A stretch of DNA of 14,300 nt, from NCBI GenBank assembly GCA_903868295.1, contig CAIPUQ010000073.1, positions 1 to 14,300 on the forward strand, read 5' to 3'. The notes beneath the pieces are model-generated. The model saw only the letters and a program-made list of their open reading frames with translations. It ran no database searches and was not told the origin of the DNA. This document shows positions 7,068-13,291 of the stretch, piece by piece (positions within the stretch are counted from its first letter, which is position 1; the number at the start of each line of letters is the position of its first letter). This stretch comes from an uncultured Roseiflexaceae bacterium. Its GTDB lineage: Bacteria; Chloroflexota; Chloroflexia; Chloroflexales; Roseiflexaceae. A program made the translations under genes and the position numbers.

Positions 7068-7905
7068 CGTTTTTTTCGTCTTTCGTAAAGCACGGGTAAC
7101 TGCCAAATATTTTGAGGAATCCCGTTTGTGCCTGCATGAGTTCGAGCGCTCGTGCGATGTGTGGATCGAGGCGATGGCCATTAATGTCGACCAAAAAGAC
7201 ATATTCGCCCAAAACTGCCTTGGAAGGTCGCGATTCGAGCTTAATCATGTTGATGTCGGCGTCCGCGAGGATGCGCAATACGCGCACAACCTGGCCGGGC
7301 TGATCCTCGCGATCAAACCCAAAGCAGAGGCTGGTTTTGTCGTTCCCCGTGGGGGCATGGTCGGTCCGCGCGAGGGCCACAAAGCGCGTAACGTTATTGT
7401 TGCGATCTTGGATATCGGGTACGAGGACATGTGCACCGGTTAACTCTGCCGCACGGAGTGTGCCGATTGCAATTGCTGGGGTGTTCGAAGCGAGAGCATC
7501 CGCTGGTGCCGCACTGTTCGACAGCGAAGCCATCGAGGTTACGTGGGGCAATGTGGTCTCGATGAAGTGGCGACATTGCGCAAGTGATTGCGGATGACCG
7601 TAGAGTACTTTGGCATCTTTTATGTCAAATCCCTGTCGACCAAGGAGTTGATGTTTAATCGGCACAACGGTCTCTGCACAAATGCGCAGGGAGGTTTCGT
7701 GGATAAGCAAATCGAGCGTAATCGTAATCGCCCCTTCGAGGACATTCTCGATGGGCATCATCGCAACGTCTGCAGCGCCGTGTTCGACGGCATCGATGAC
7801 GGCTGTGTGTGAGGCACAAGCAACGATGGAGTCAGTGGCTTGTGCATGGGAGCGAGCAGCGACTTCGCTGTACGTTCCGGCCGGTCCAAGAAAACTGATG
7901 CGCAT
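7030..7905 (-). CDS. pheA: prephenate dehydratase with ACT domain
   Basis: 291 residues. A stand-alone (not chorismate mutase-fused) prephenate dehydratase, which decarboxylates and dehydrates prephenate to phenylpyruvate in phenylalanine synthesis. Motifs are FLGPAGTYSE (5-14), MPIENVLEG (50-58), YGHPQSLAQC (102-111), the catalytic NVTRF (171-175) and, in the C-terminal ACT domain from about residue 190, LESRPSK (223-229), the phenylalanine-binding signature. The ATG at 7905 is forced by an upstream stop, and no Shine-Dalgarno lies at normal spacing. A purine-rich AGAAAGG sits beyond a hairpin (see 7916-7938). The end overlaps cimA by 38 nt, in another frame. This is the only aromatic-pathway gene in the locus and is physically locked between leuA and cimA, so it should be co-transcribed with the BCAA genes. 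Confidence 0.95.
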   Translation of the reverse strand: MRISFLGPAGTYSEVAARSHAQATDSIVACASHTAVIDAVEHGAADVAMMPIENVLEGAITITLDLLIHETSLRICAETVVPIKHQLLGRQGFDIKDAKVLYGHPQSLAQCRHFIETTLPHVTSMASLSNSAAPADALASNTPAIAIGTLRAAELTGAHVLVPDIQDRNNNVTRFVALARTDHAPTGNDKTSLCFGFDREDQPGQVVRVLRILADADINMIKLESRPSKAVLGEYVFLVDINGHRLDPHIARALELMQAQTGFLKIFGSYPCFTKDEKNDASVSNLRHHTP

Positions 7906-7915
7906 CGTTGTGTCA

Positions 7916-7938
7916 CGCCGTTGGACATCCCAACGGCG
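7916..7938 (-). other. intercistronic hairpin between leuA and pheA
   Basis: Perfect 9-bp stem: CGCCGTTGG (7916-7924) and CCAACGGCG (7930-7938), with a 5-nt loop. It fills most of the 46-nt gap between leuA and pheA. No uridine tract follows on the transcript, so it is not an intrinsic terminator. Immediately 5' of the stem is AGAAAGG (7945-7939) and 3' of it are 10 nt up to the pheA ATG. Folding would bring the purine stretch to a workable distance from the start codon. Confidence 0.7.
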
Positions 7939-7951
7939 CCTTTCTACGGTA

Positions 7952-9607
7952 TTACTTTGATGTGTTGGCGAACGAGTCTACGGCATAGCCTGTTTTGGCT
8001 TGATCGTACCCATCAGCGTATGCCGATTTTTCATCATTGATACGGCGACCGCGATCTTGCAAGAGCTTATTGAGTGCACCCATGTAGGCTTCGGCCGCAG
8101 CAACCATCGTATCGGTGTGCACGCCATAGCCGTTGAACAAATCAATACCAGGGTGAGCGGCAGCTTGTTGGGCAGCGATGGTATCGCGGATTCGCACCGA
8201 AACTTCGGCAACGGCGTCGATCCCTTCGGTGACCGAATTAATCGAAAACTCGAGCAATTCGACTGGGCGTTTCACGACACTATCGATTGCTTTGTAGATT
8301 GCATCTACTGGTCCTGTCCCGTGCGCCGCTGCAAGATGCTGATGGCCCTGCTGATCTACCAATCGAACCGTTGCCACCGGGGTCAGACTGGTGCCCGTGA
8401 TTACTTGTACGTGTTCGAGTTTGTAGACTTCCTCGACGCGTTGGTGCTCGCCCGTAATCAGCGCTTCAATATCGCGGTCATCGATTTTTTTCTTACGATC
8501 GCAAAGCTCTTTGAAGCGCTCAAACACCTTTTGGAACTCGTCTTCGTTTTCGGGCTCATAGCCCAACGAGACGAGCTTCATACGGAACGCATGACGACCA
8601 GAGTGCTTACCCAGGACAAGCATGTTGCCCTCGAGGCCAACGGTTTCTGCACTCATGATTTCATACGTCATCCGGTTTTTGAGTACACCATCTTGATGGA
8701 TTCCGGATTCATGGGCAAAAGCGTTACCGCCCACGATCGCTTTGTTGGGTGGTACCGGAATACCGATGAATGAACTCAACAAGCGACTACTGCGGGTAAG
8801 CTCGGTCGTGCGTACATTCGTCGAGACGCCGTAATAGGCGTTGCGGGTATGGAGTGCCATAACCACTTCTTCGAGCGATGCATTGCCAGCACGTTCACCG
8901 ATGCCGTTGATTGTACATTCGACTTGACGCGCCCCTGCACGGACACCAGCCAAACTATTGGCCACTGCCATACCCAAGTCATCATGACAATGGGTCGATA
9001 TGATGCAGTTTTCGATGCCAGGCACATTGGCCAAAATGCCACGTATCATCTCGGCATATTCGTCTGGGGTGGTAAAGCCGACGGTGTCGGGGATATTGAG
9101 GGTGGTTGCACCTTCGGCGACAACGGCGGTCAGCATTTGATGCAGAAAGGCCGAATCGGAACGACTTGCGTCCATGGGAGAAAATTCAATGTCGTCGCAG
9201 AGTGAGCGGGCATAACGCACCATCTCGCGGGCACGTTCGAGCATCTTCTCGCGGGTAGACTTGAATTGATATTCGATGTGGATATCGGATGACGACAGAA
9301 ACGTATGGATGCGCTTTTTGACAGCAGGCTGAATTGCAGTCCAGGCTTTGTCGATGTCATCACGATTGGCACGAGCCAATGCACAGATGACCGGGCCATC
9401 AGCGGTACCGACTTCTTTGGCTATTTGATGGACAGCAGCCCAATCTCCGGGTGAAGCAGCAGGGAAGCCCGATTCGATGATGTCGACGCCGAGGCGCTGG
9501 AGTTGTCGAGCGATTTCGAGTTTTTCTTCGAGTGACATGGTACACCCAGGGGCTTGCTCGCCGTCGCGCAACGTCGTATCAAAGATTCGTACATGACTAT
9601 CCTGCAT
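7952..9607 (-). CDS. leuA: 2-isopropylmalate synthase
   Basis: 551 residues from ATG 9607. It condenses 2-ketoisovalerate with acetyl-CoA, the committed step to leucine. The catalytic barrel shows FDTTLRDGEQAPG (9-21; R14, D15), ESGFPAASPGD (45-55), metal ligands in STHCHDDLGMA (H206, H208) and GNAFAHESGIHQDG (294-307). A C-terminal allosteric domain (about 400-520) for leucine feedback follows, ending with a roughly 25-residue low-conservation tail. The frame is open upstream to 9712, inside the end of ilvC. However, AAAGGA lies 7 nt before ATG 9607 and the protein there starts as LeuA proteins do, so the longer Ser/Pro-rich extension is rejected. It lies 61 nt downstream of ilvC, beyond a strong hairpin. 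It is one of two DRE-TIM synthases in the block, with CimA. Confidence 0.96.
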   Translation of the reverse strand: MQDSHVRIFDTTLRDGEQAPGCTMSLEEKLEIARQLQRLGVDIIESGFPAASPGDWAAVHQIAKEVGTADGPVICALARANRDDIDKAWTAIQPAVKKRIHTFLSSSDIHIEYQFKSTREKMLERAREMVRYARSLCDDIEFSPMDASRSDSAFLHQMLTAVVAEGATTLNIPDTVGFTTPDEYAEMIRGILANVPGIENCIISTHCHDDLGMAVANSLAGVRAGARQVECTINGIGERAGNASLEEVVMALHTRNAYYGVSTNVRTTELTRSSRLLSSFIGIPVPPNKAIVGGNAFAHESGIHQDGVLKNRMTYEIMSAETVGLEGNMLVLGKHSGRHAFRMKLVSLGYEPENEDEFQKVFERFKELCDRKKKIDDRDIEALITGEHQRVEEVYKLEHVQVITGTSLTPVATVRLVDQQGHQHLAAAHGTGPVDAIYKAIDSVVKRPVELLEFSINSVTEGIDAVAEVSVRIRDTIAAQQAAAHPGIDLFNGYGVHTDTMVAAAEAYMGALNKLLQDRGRRINDEKSAYADGYDQAKTGYAVDSFANTSK

Positions 9608-9628
9608 GGGAGTGTCCTTTGTGGTGGT

Positions 9629-9662
9629 GCCTGCGGGCAACGACTGCTCGTTGCCCGCAGGC
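9629..9662 (-). other. 15-bp intercistronic hairpin between ilvC and leuA
   Basis: Perfect 15-bp GC-rich stem: GCCTGCGGGCAACGA (9629-9643) and TCGTTGCCCGCAGGC (9648-9662), loop of 4 nt. In the transcript it starts 6 nt after the ilvC stop and ends about 21 nt before the leuA ATG, leaving the leuA ribosome-binding site free. No uridine run follows (ACCACCACAAAGG), so it is unlikely to be a rho-independent terminator. A 3' stabiliser of the ilvBNC message or a processing site is more likely. Confidence 0.85.
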
Positions 9663-9668
9663 GATGGA

Positions 9669-10691
9669 TTAGGATCCGCCTTGGCCGGGGATGACTTCGC
9701 GTGGGTTGACAAACGGCATCATGCGGCGCAGTTCACGACCAACGACTTCGATTTTGTGGTCGGTGTCGGCTGAACGCATTTTGTTGAAGCGTGGGCGATT
9801 GTTGTGGTTTTCTTCGATCCAGTCTTCGGCGAATGCACCGCTCTGGATGTTGGCCAACAGGGACTTCATCGAGGCACGTGATGCTTCGTTGATGATCTGT
9901 GAACCGGCAACGTAGTCGCCCCACTCTGCGGTGTCTGACACCGAGTAGCGCATGTAGTTCAAGCCACCCTGATAGAAGAGGTCGACGATAAGCTTGAGCT
10001 CATGCATACATTCGAAGTACGCCACTTCAGGCTGGTAGCCTGCCTCGACCAAGGTGTCGAAGCCAGCTTTAACCAGCGCCGACACGCCGCCACAGAGGAC
10101 TGCTTGTTCGCCGAACAAGTCGGTCTCGGTCTCTTCGGCAAAGGTGGTCTCGAGGACGCCGGCACGGGTACAACCCATGGCCTTGGCGTATGCCAAAGCA
10201 TCTGCCATAGCGTTGCCGCTGGCATCCTGGTGCACTGCGACCAATGCAGGCACGCCGCCGCCCTGGGTGTACACTTCGCGCACACGGTGACCCGGCGACT
10301 TCGGAGCGACCATGCTCACGTCAATGCCTTCGGGTGCAACAATCTGGCCGAAGCGGATGTTGAAGCCGTGGGCAAACATGAGGGTCTTGCCCTTGGTCAT
10401 GTGCTGAGCAATGTGTTCTTTGTAGGTCTGTGACTGATTGGTATCTGGGGTCAAAATCATGATGACTTGGGCGGCCTTGGCGGCATCAGCAACGGTCATG
10501 ACCTTCAGACCAGCCGCTTCTGCTTTGGCCTTGCTCTTTGAACCAGGATAGAGGCCGACAATGACGTCGATGCCGCTATCTTTGAGGTTCAGTGCATGTG
10601 CATGACCTTGGCTGCCGAAGCCGATGATGGCGACGGTGCGGCCCTTGAATCGACCCAGATCTGCCTGGTTGTCGTAGTACAACTTTGCCAT
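9669..10691 (-). CDS. ilvC: ketol-acid reductoisomerase, class I
   Basis: 340 residues, the short class I form. It isomerises and reduces acetolactate (valine, leucine) or acetohydroxybutyrate (isoleucine) with Mg2+ and a nicotinamide cofactor. The Rossmann motif is GFGSQGHAHALNLKDSG (24-40). The cofactor loop GLYPGSKSKAKAE (46-58) carries serines where NADPH-using members have them and no acidic residue, so NADPH is expected. H108 lies in FAHGFN. Metal ligands are visible as DLFGE (D191, E195) and ECMHE (E227, E231), with S252 nearby for substrate. ATG 10691 follows AGAGGAG closely. The gene lies 62 nt after ilvN and is followed by the 15-bp hairpin. Confidence 0.97.
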   Translation of the reverse strand: MAKLYYDNQADLGRFKGRTVAIIGFGSQGHAHALNLKDSGIDVIVGLYPGSKSKAKAEAAGLKVMTVADAAKAAQVIMILTPDTNQSQTYKEHIAQHMTKGKTLMFAHGFNIRFGQIVAPEGIDVSMVAPKSPGHRVREVYTQGGGVPALVAVHQDASGNAMADALAYAKAMGCTRAGVLETTFAEETETDLFGEQAVLCGGVSALVKAGFDTLVEAGYQPEVAYFECMHELKLIVDLFYQGGLNYMRYSVSDTAEWGDYVAGSQIINEASRASMKSLLANIQSGAFAEDWIEENHNNRPRFNKMRSADTDHKIEVVGRELRRMMPFVNPREVIPGQGGS

Positions 10692-10753
10692 ATGCTCCTC
10701 TTTTGTTCCTTCCCGAGCGACCGAACACCGGTGCCCGATATTCTTCCAGCGCG

Positions 10754-11269
10754 TTATTCCGCTGCTTGGTCGATGAGTTCAGCGCCACTGTGCCCCTTGG
10801 CACCGCGGACCATGGTAATGCGACCGGTACGCATCATTTCTTTGATGCCAAACGGACGAATCACATCAATGAAATTATCGACTTTCGCCGGCCCACCGGT
10901 CATTTCGATGACCATGGTGTTGGTTGCGACATCGACAATTTTGGCGGTGAAGACTTCGGTCAAAGCCACAATTTCAGCCCGATGCTGACCGGTGACATGG
11001 AGCTTCACGAGCACCATTTCGCGATCGACGACGGGATCTTCGGTGACGTCCGAAATCTTGAGGACCTCAACCAAGCGATAGAGTTGCTTGACGACCTGCT
11101 CGACGTTGTCCGATTCTACCACGATAGTCATGCGACTCACGCCCGGCGTTTCGGTGTGCCCGACGACGAGACTCGCTATGTTGTAGCCACGGCGGCGAAA
11201 CATGCTGACGGCACGATTCAACACGCCGGGGTGATCTTGCACGAGCACCACTAAGGTATGGATTTTCAT
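10754..11269 (-). CDS. ilvN: acetolactate synthase, small regulatory subunit
   Basis: 171 residues from ATG 11269. It is the ACT-domain subunit that activates IlvB and confers valine-type feedback. The N-terminal ACT motif reads LVVLVQDHPGVLNRAVSMF, followed by FRRRGYNIASLVVG, the typical effector-binding region. The C-terminal half (about 85-171) matches the small-subunit C-domain, ending in an FGIKEMMRTGRI segment. Two consecutive ATGs follow the ilvB TAG directly (11272 and 11269). The second is chosen because GGAG, inside the ilvB end, lies 6 nt before it rather than 3. Either way the gene is translationally coupled to ilvB, as expected for a stoichiometric complex. The symbol ilvH would be equally acceptable. 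Confidence 0.96.
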   Translation of the reverse strand: MKIHTLVVLVQDHPGVLNRAVSMFRRRGYNIASLVVGHTETPGVSRMTIVVESDNVEQVVKQLYRLVEVLKISDVTEDPVVDREMVLVKLHVTGQHRAEIVALTEVFTAKIVDVATNTMVIEMTGGPAKVDNFIDVIRPFGIKEMMRTGRITMVRGAKGHSGAELIDQAAE

Positions 11270-11272
11270 CAT

Positions 11273-12994
11273 CTACTCCGTAATCATCTCGCCAATGCTC
11301 TTGTTCTGTGGCACCATCGGGAACACGTTTACTTCACGCTCAACACGGAAGTCGATCAGCACCGGTCCGTCAATGGCGTATGCACGTTCAATTGCTGCGT
11401 CGATTTGATCTACCGATTCGACCGTGATGCCCGTCCAACCGTATGCTTCTGCAAGCTTCTGGAAATTAGGGCTCGTCAACGGTGTACCACTGTACCGTTT
11501 GCCCTCAAACAACTCTTGCCATTGGCGCACCATGCCCAAGAAGCCGTTGTTGATGATGGCAATCTTCATGTTCTTGATGTTTTCTTGGATGATGACGATC
11601 ATCTCTTGATTGGTCATCTGGAAGCCACCGTCGCCCGCGATTGCCCAGACTGTGTCTTCGGGATGTGCGACAGCCACACCCATGGCGGCAGGGACAGCAA
11701 AACCCATAGTTCCTGCACCGCCGGACGTGATGTGCGTGCGTGGTTTGTACCAATCGAGCAGCTGGGCGGCCCACATCTGATGCTGGCCCACATCGGTGAC
11801 CACACGGTAGTTGCCACGGGTGTTGATTTGTTTGGTCAACGCAGCGAACACATCGTGGGGCAACATGGTCGAAGTGTCTGGCCGATTAAGATATTGTTGT
11901 TTGTGCTGGTGCTTTGTTTGCAGCTCACGGATATACGTCAGCCACTCGGCAGCGTTCTTGTGGAACTCCGCAACCAACTTCTCTTCGGGCTCTTCTTCGA
12001 GCATCGACAACGCAACAATACGTGCATCGCCCACAATCGGGATTTCGACTTCGATGTTTTTGCCGATTTCTGAAGGGTCGATATCCACATGCACAATTCG
12101 GGCGTTGGGGGCAAACGTCGATGCCTTACCGGTCACGCGGTCATCGAAGCGGCCACCGATGTTCATCAAGAAGTCGGCTTCTTGAATGGCACGATTGGCG
12201 TGCACCCAACCATGCATACCGGGCATGCCCAGTGAAAGTTCGTGATCCTCAGGGAACGCGCCCAAGCCGTGCAATGTGGTAATGACCGGGATTTTGTAGC
12301 GTTCAGCGAACACACGCACTTCGGCACTGGCATCAGACATCATCACACCATTGCCGATCATCAAGATAGGCTTTTTGCTCTTGAGCATCAATGACAGCGC
12401 AGCTTTGATTTGCTTTTTGCTGCCCGTTATCGTTGGGCGGTATCCGGGCAAAAAGATTTTCTTGCTGTAGTCAGGGACAGCAGTTGCTTGCAATGCGTCC
12501 TTGGTGATGTCGACAAGCACGGGACCGTAGCGGCCGGTCGTGGCGATGTGGATTGCTTCTTTGACGACATAGGCAATGTCGTTGATGTTTTTGACCAAAT
12601 AGTTGTGTTTGGTTATCGGCATCGTGATACCCGTGATGTCTGTCTCTTGGAAGGCATCCTTCCCCAAGACCGCGCTGCTCACCTGACCACAAATAGCCAA
12701 CAATGGGGTACTGTCCATCCATGCATCGGCAATGGGTGTCACCAAATTGGTCGTTCCGGGTCCGCTGGTGCCAATACAGACACCAATACGACCTGTGGAA
12801 CGCGCATACCCTTCGGCTGCATGCCCTGCACCTTGCTCGTGACGACACAAGATGTGCCGCAAATCCGTGCGGTACTCCCACATTGCGTGATAGAACGGCA
12901 TGATTGCGCCGCCTGGGATGCCAAACATGGTATCGACACCATTTTGAATCAATGATTCACACAGAATCTGAGCCCCGGTACGCTTCTCAGACAT
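11273..12994 (-). CDS. ilvB: acetolactate synthase, large catalytic subunit
   Basis: 573 residues. This is the ThDP-, FAD- and Mg2+-dependent enzyme condensing two pyruvates to acetolactate, or pyruvate with 2-oxobutyrate to acetohydroxybutyrate. Visible features are FGIPGGAIMPFYHA (24-37), the catalytic-glutamate segment CRHEQGAGHAAEGYAR (E53), GTSGPGTTNL (75-84), the FAD-domain IGGRFDDRVTGK (279-290), and the ThDP motif GDGGFQMTNQE (454-464) closing with INN (481-483), then GMVRQWQ (487-493). ATG 12994 follows GGAGGA closely. It is the first structural gene after the attenuator: the predicted terminator hairpin ends only about 17 nt before its ribosome-binding site. Context with ilvN and ilvC excludes catabolic ThDP enzymes such as glyoxylate carboligase. 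Confidence 0.98.
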   Translation of the reverse strand: MSEKRTGAQILCESLIQNGVDTMFGIPGGAIMPFYHAMWEYRTDLRHILCRHEQGAGHAAEGYARSTGRIGVCIGTSGPGTTNLVTPIADAWMDSTPLLAICGQVSSAVLGKDAFQETDITGITMPITKHNYLVKNINDIAYVVKEAIHIATTGRYGPVLVDITKDALQATAVPDYSKKIFLPGYRPTITGSKKQIKAALSLMLKSKKPILMIGNGVMMSDASAEVRVFAERYKIPVITTLHGLGAFPEDHELSLGMPGMHGWVHANRAIQEADFLMNIGGRFDDRVTGKASTFAPNARIVHVDIDPSEIGKNIEVEIPIVGDARIVALSMLEEEPEEKLVAEFHKNAAEWLTYIRELQTKHQHKQQYLNRPDTSTMLPHDVFAALTKQINTRGNYRVVTDVGQHQMWAAQLLDWYKPRTHITSGGAGTMGFAVPAAMGVAVAHPEDTVWAIAGDGGFQMTNQEMIVIIQENIKNMKIAIINNGFLGMVRQWQELFEGKRYSGTPLTSPNFQKLAEAYGWTGITVESVDQIDAAIERAYAIDGPVLIDFRVEREVNVFPMVPQNKSIGEMITE

Positions 12995-13011
12995 ACATCC
13001 TCCATTTGCAC

Positions 13012-13047
13012 AAACAAAAACCTCTCCCGTATCCGTGACGGGAGAGG
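13012..13047 (-). terminator. intrinsic terminator of the ilvB leader (attenuator)
   Basis: On the minus-strand transcript a perfect 10-bp stem, CCTCTCCCGT (13047-13038) with ACGGGAGAGG (13030-13021) and a 7-nt loop, is followed directly by TTTTTGTTT (13020-13012). This is a textbook rho-independent terminator. It lies after the leader peptide and before the ilvB ribosome-binding site, so it would stop transcription of the whole operon prematurely unless disrupted. Confidence 0.92.
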
Positions 13048-13065
13048 TGAACTTTACTTCATCGT

Positions 13066-13082
13066 GCGGTTATGCCGCTCCC
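13066..13082 (-). promoter_or_regulatory. candidate antiterminator strand with competing small hairpin
   Basis: Beginning 7 nt after the leader-peptide stop, the transcript reads GGGAGCGG (13082-13075). It can pair with CCTCTCCC, the 5' arm of the terminator (13047-13040), in 7 of 8 positions. The same segment can instead form a local hairpin GCGG/CCGC (13078-13075 with 13069-13066, loop CATAA). The arrangement matches the exclusive alternatives of amino acid attenuators. A ribosome at the leader stop would cover GGGAG and permit termination, while one stalled in the BCAA codons would leave it free. The pairing is seen; the mechanism is inferred. Confidence 0.6.
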
Positions 13083-13089
13083 TATAGTG

Positions 13090-13167
13090 TTATGCACCCA
13101 TAATCGGTAGTACGATTAGGATAATGACAATAACTACTACTAGGATGAGCTGGCCGCGTTTGAACAC
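13090..13167 (-). CDS. BCAA-rich leader peptide of the ilv operon attenuator
   Basis: A 25-codon ORF starting at GTG 13167 (AAAGGA 7 nt upstream) and ending at TAA 13090. Residues 2-6 are FKRGQ. Residues 7-20 are an unbroken run of 14 branched-chain residues (LILVVVIVIILIVL), followed by P, I22, M, G, A. In total 15 of 25 codons are Leu (4), Ile (6) or Val (5). Three of the four Leu codons are CTA, which is used only about twice in roughly 28 Leu codons of the neighbouring dioxygenase gene. The ORF lies 22 nt after the predicted transcription start and 42 nt before the terminator stem, the geometry of leader peptides in the E. coli ilvGMEDA and C. glutamicum ilvBNC attenuators. A functional small membrane protein is the main alternative, since the run would also make a transmembrane helix. 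The hairpin, the position and the presence of all three end-product amino acids make the leader call much stronger. Confidence 0.88.
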   Translation of the reverse strand: MFKRGQLILVVVIVIILIVLPIMGA

Positions 13168-13195
13168 GATATGTTCCTTTCGAAGAACTGAGAGT

Positions 13196-13224
13196 AGTAT
13201 ACGGAGGAACAAAACAAATGTCAA
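13196..13224 (-). promoter_or_regulatory. sigma70-type promoter of the ilv operon
   Basis: On the minus strand TTGACA (13224-13219, perfect -35) and TATACT (13201-13196, 5 of 6 for the -10) are separated by 17 nt. The predicted transcription start is near A13189, about 22 nt before the leader-peptide GTG and about 195 nt before ilvB. Confidence 0.88.
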
Positions 13225-13232
13225 ATGATCGC

Positions 13233-13253
13233 CTCTGTACACGAAGAACAGAG
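13233..13253. promoter_or_regulatory. 21-bp inverted repeat between divergent promoters, candidate operator
   Basis: The plus strand has CTCTGTAC (13233-13240) and GAACAGAG (13246-13253) around a 5-nt centre, giving 8-bp arms with one mismatch. It covers the -35 and spacer of the plus-strand promoter and lies just upstream of the -35 of the ilv promoter. This is the usual place for a factor controlling both directions or only the plus-strand gene. No regulator gene is in the window, so the ligand is unknown. Confidence 0.45.
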
Positions 13254-13264
13254 TTCGCTATGAT
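13236..13264 (+). promoter_or_regulatory. promoter of the dioxygenase gene
   Basis: TGTACA (13236-13241, 4 of 6 to TTGACA) and TATGAT (13259-13264, 5 of 6 to TATAAT) with a 17-nt spacer. A start near 13271 would leave a 5' leader of about 20 nt before the ATG at 13292. It is back to back with the ilv promoter, the two -35 elements lying 11 nt apart. Confidence 0.6.
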
Positions 13265-13291
13265 AATTAGGTGAACAGAGAGGAGCTCCCA

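Noticed and set aside
7068..7078. A AAA AAC heptamer in the pheA frame near its end, resembling a -1 frameshift site
   Set aside because: A -1 shift reaches a stop after four codons and does not join the cimA frame; no downstream stimulatory structure was seen. It only reflects Glu-Lys-Asn codons.
7068..7202. 45-codon N-terminal extension of cimA
   Set aside because: It lies within pheA and has no family resemblance; CimA proteins begin at the MRQLAIYDTTLRDG segment.
8000..8773. Long plus-strand open frame antisense to leuA (257 codons)
   Set aside because: It mirrors the codon structure of a strongly conserved gene, has no recognisable motif and no ribosome-binding site.
9608..9712. 35-codon Ser/Pro-rich N-terminal extension of leuA
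   Set aside because: AAAGGA at proper spacing marks ATG 9607, and the extension would be read through the intercistronic hairpin and the ilvC end.
11258..12073. Long plus-strand open frame antisense to ilvB (271 codons)
   Set aside because: Shadow of ilvB; His/Cys-rich composition typical of antisense reading and no family features.
13021..13047. The same hairpin as a plus-strand terminator
   Set aside because: No uridine tract follows on the plus strand and no plus-strand gene ends there; the tract is on the minus-strand side.
13009..13189. T-box or other aminoacyl-tRNA/riboswitch leader before ilvB
   Set aside because: No T-box sequence or specifier architecture is visible, and the leader is too short. 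The BCAA-rich ORF plus terminator explains the region better.
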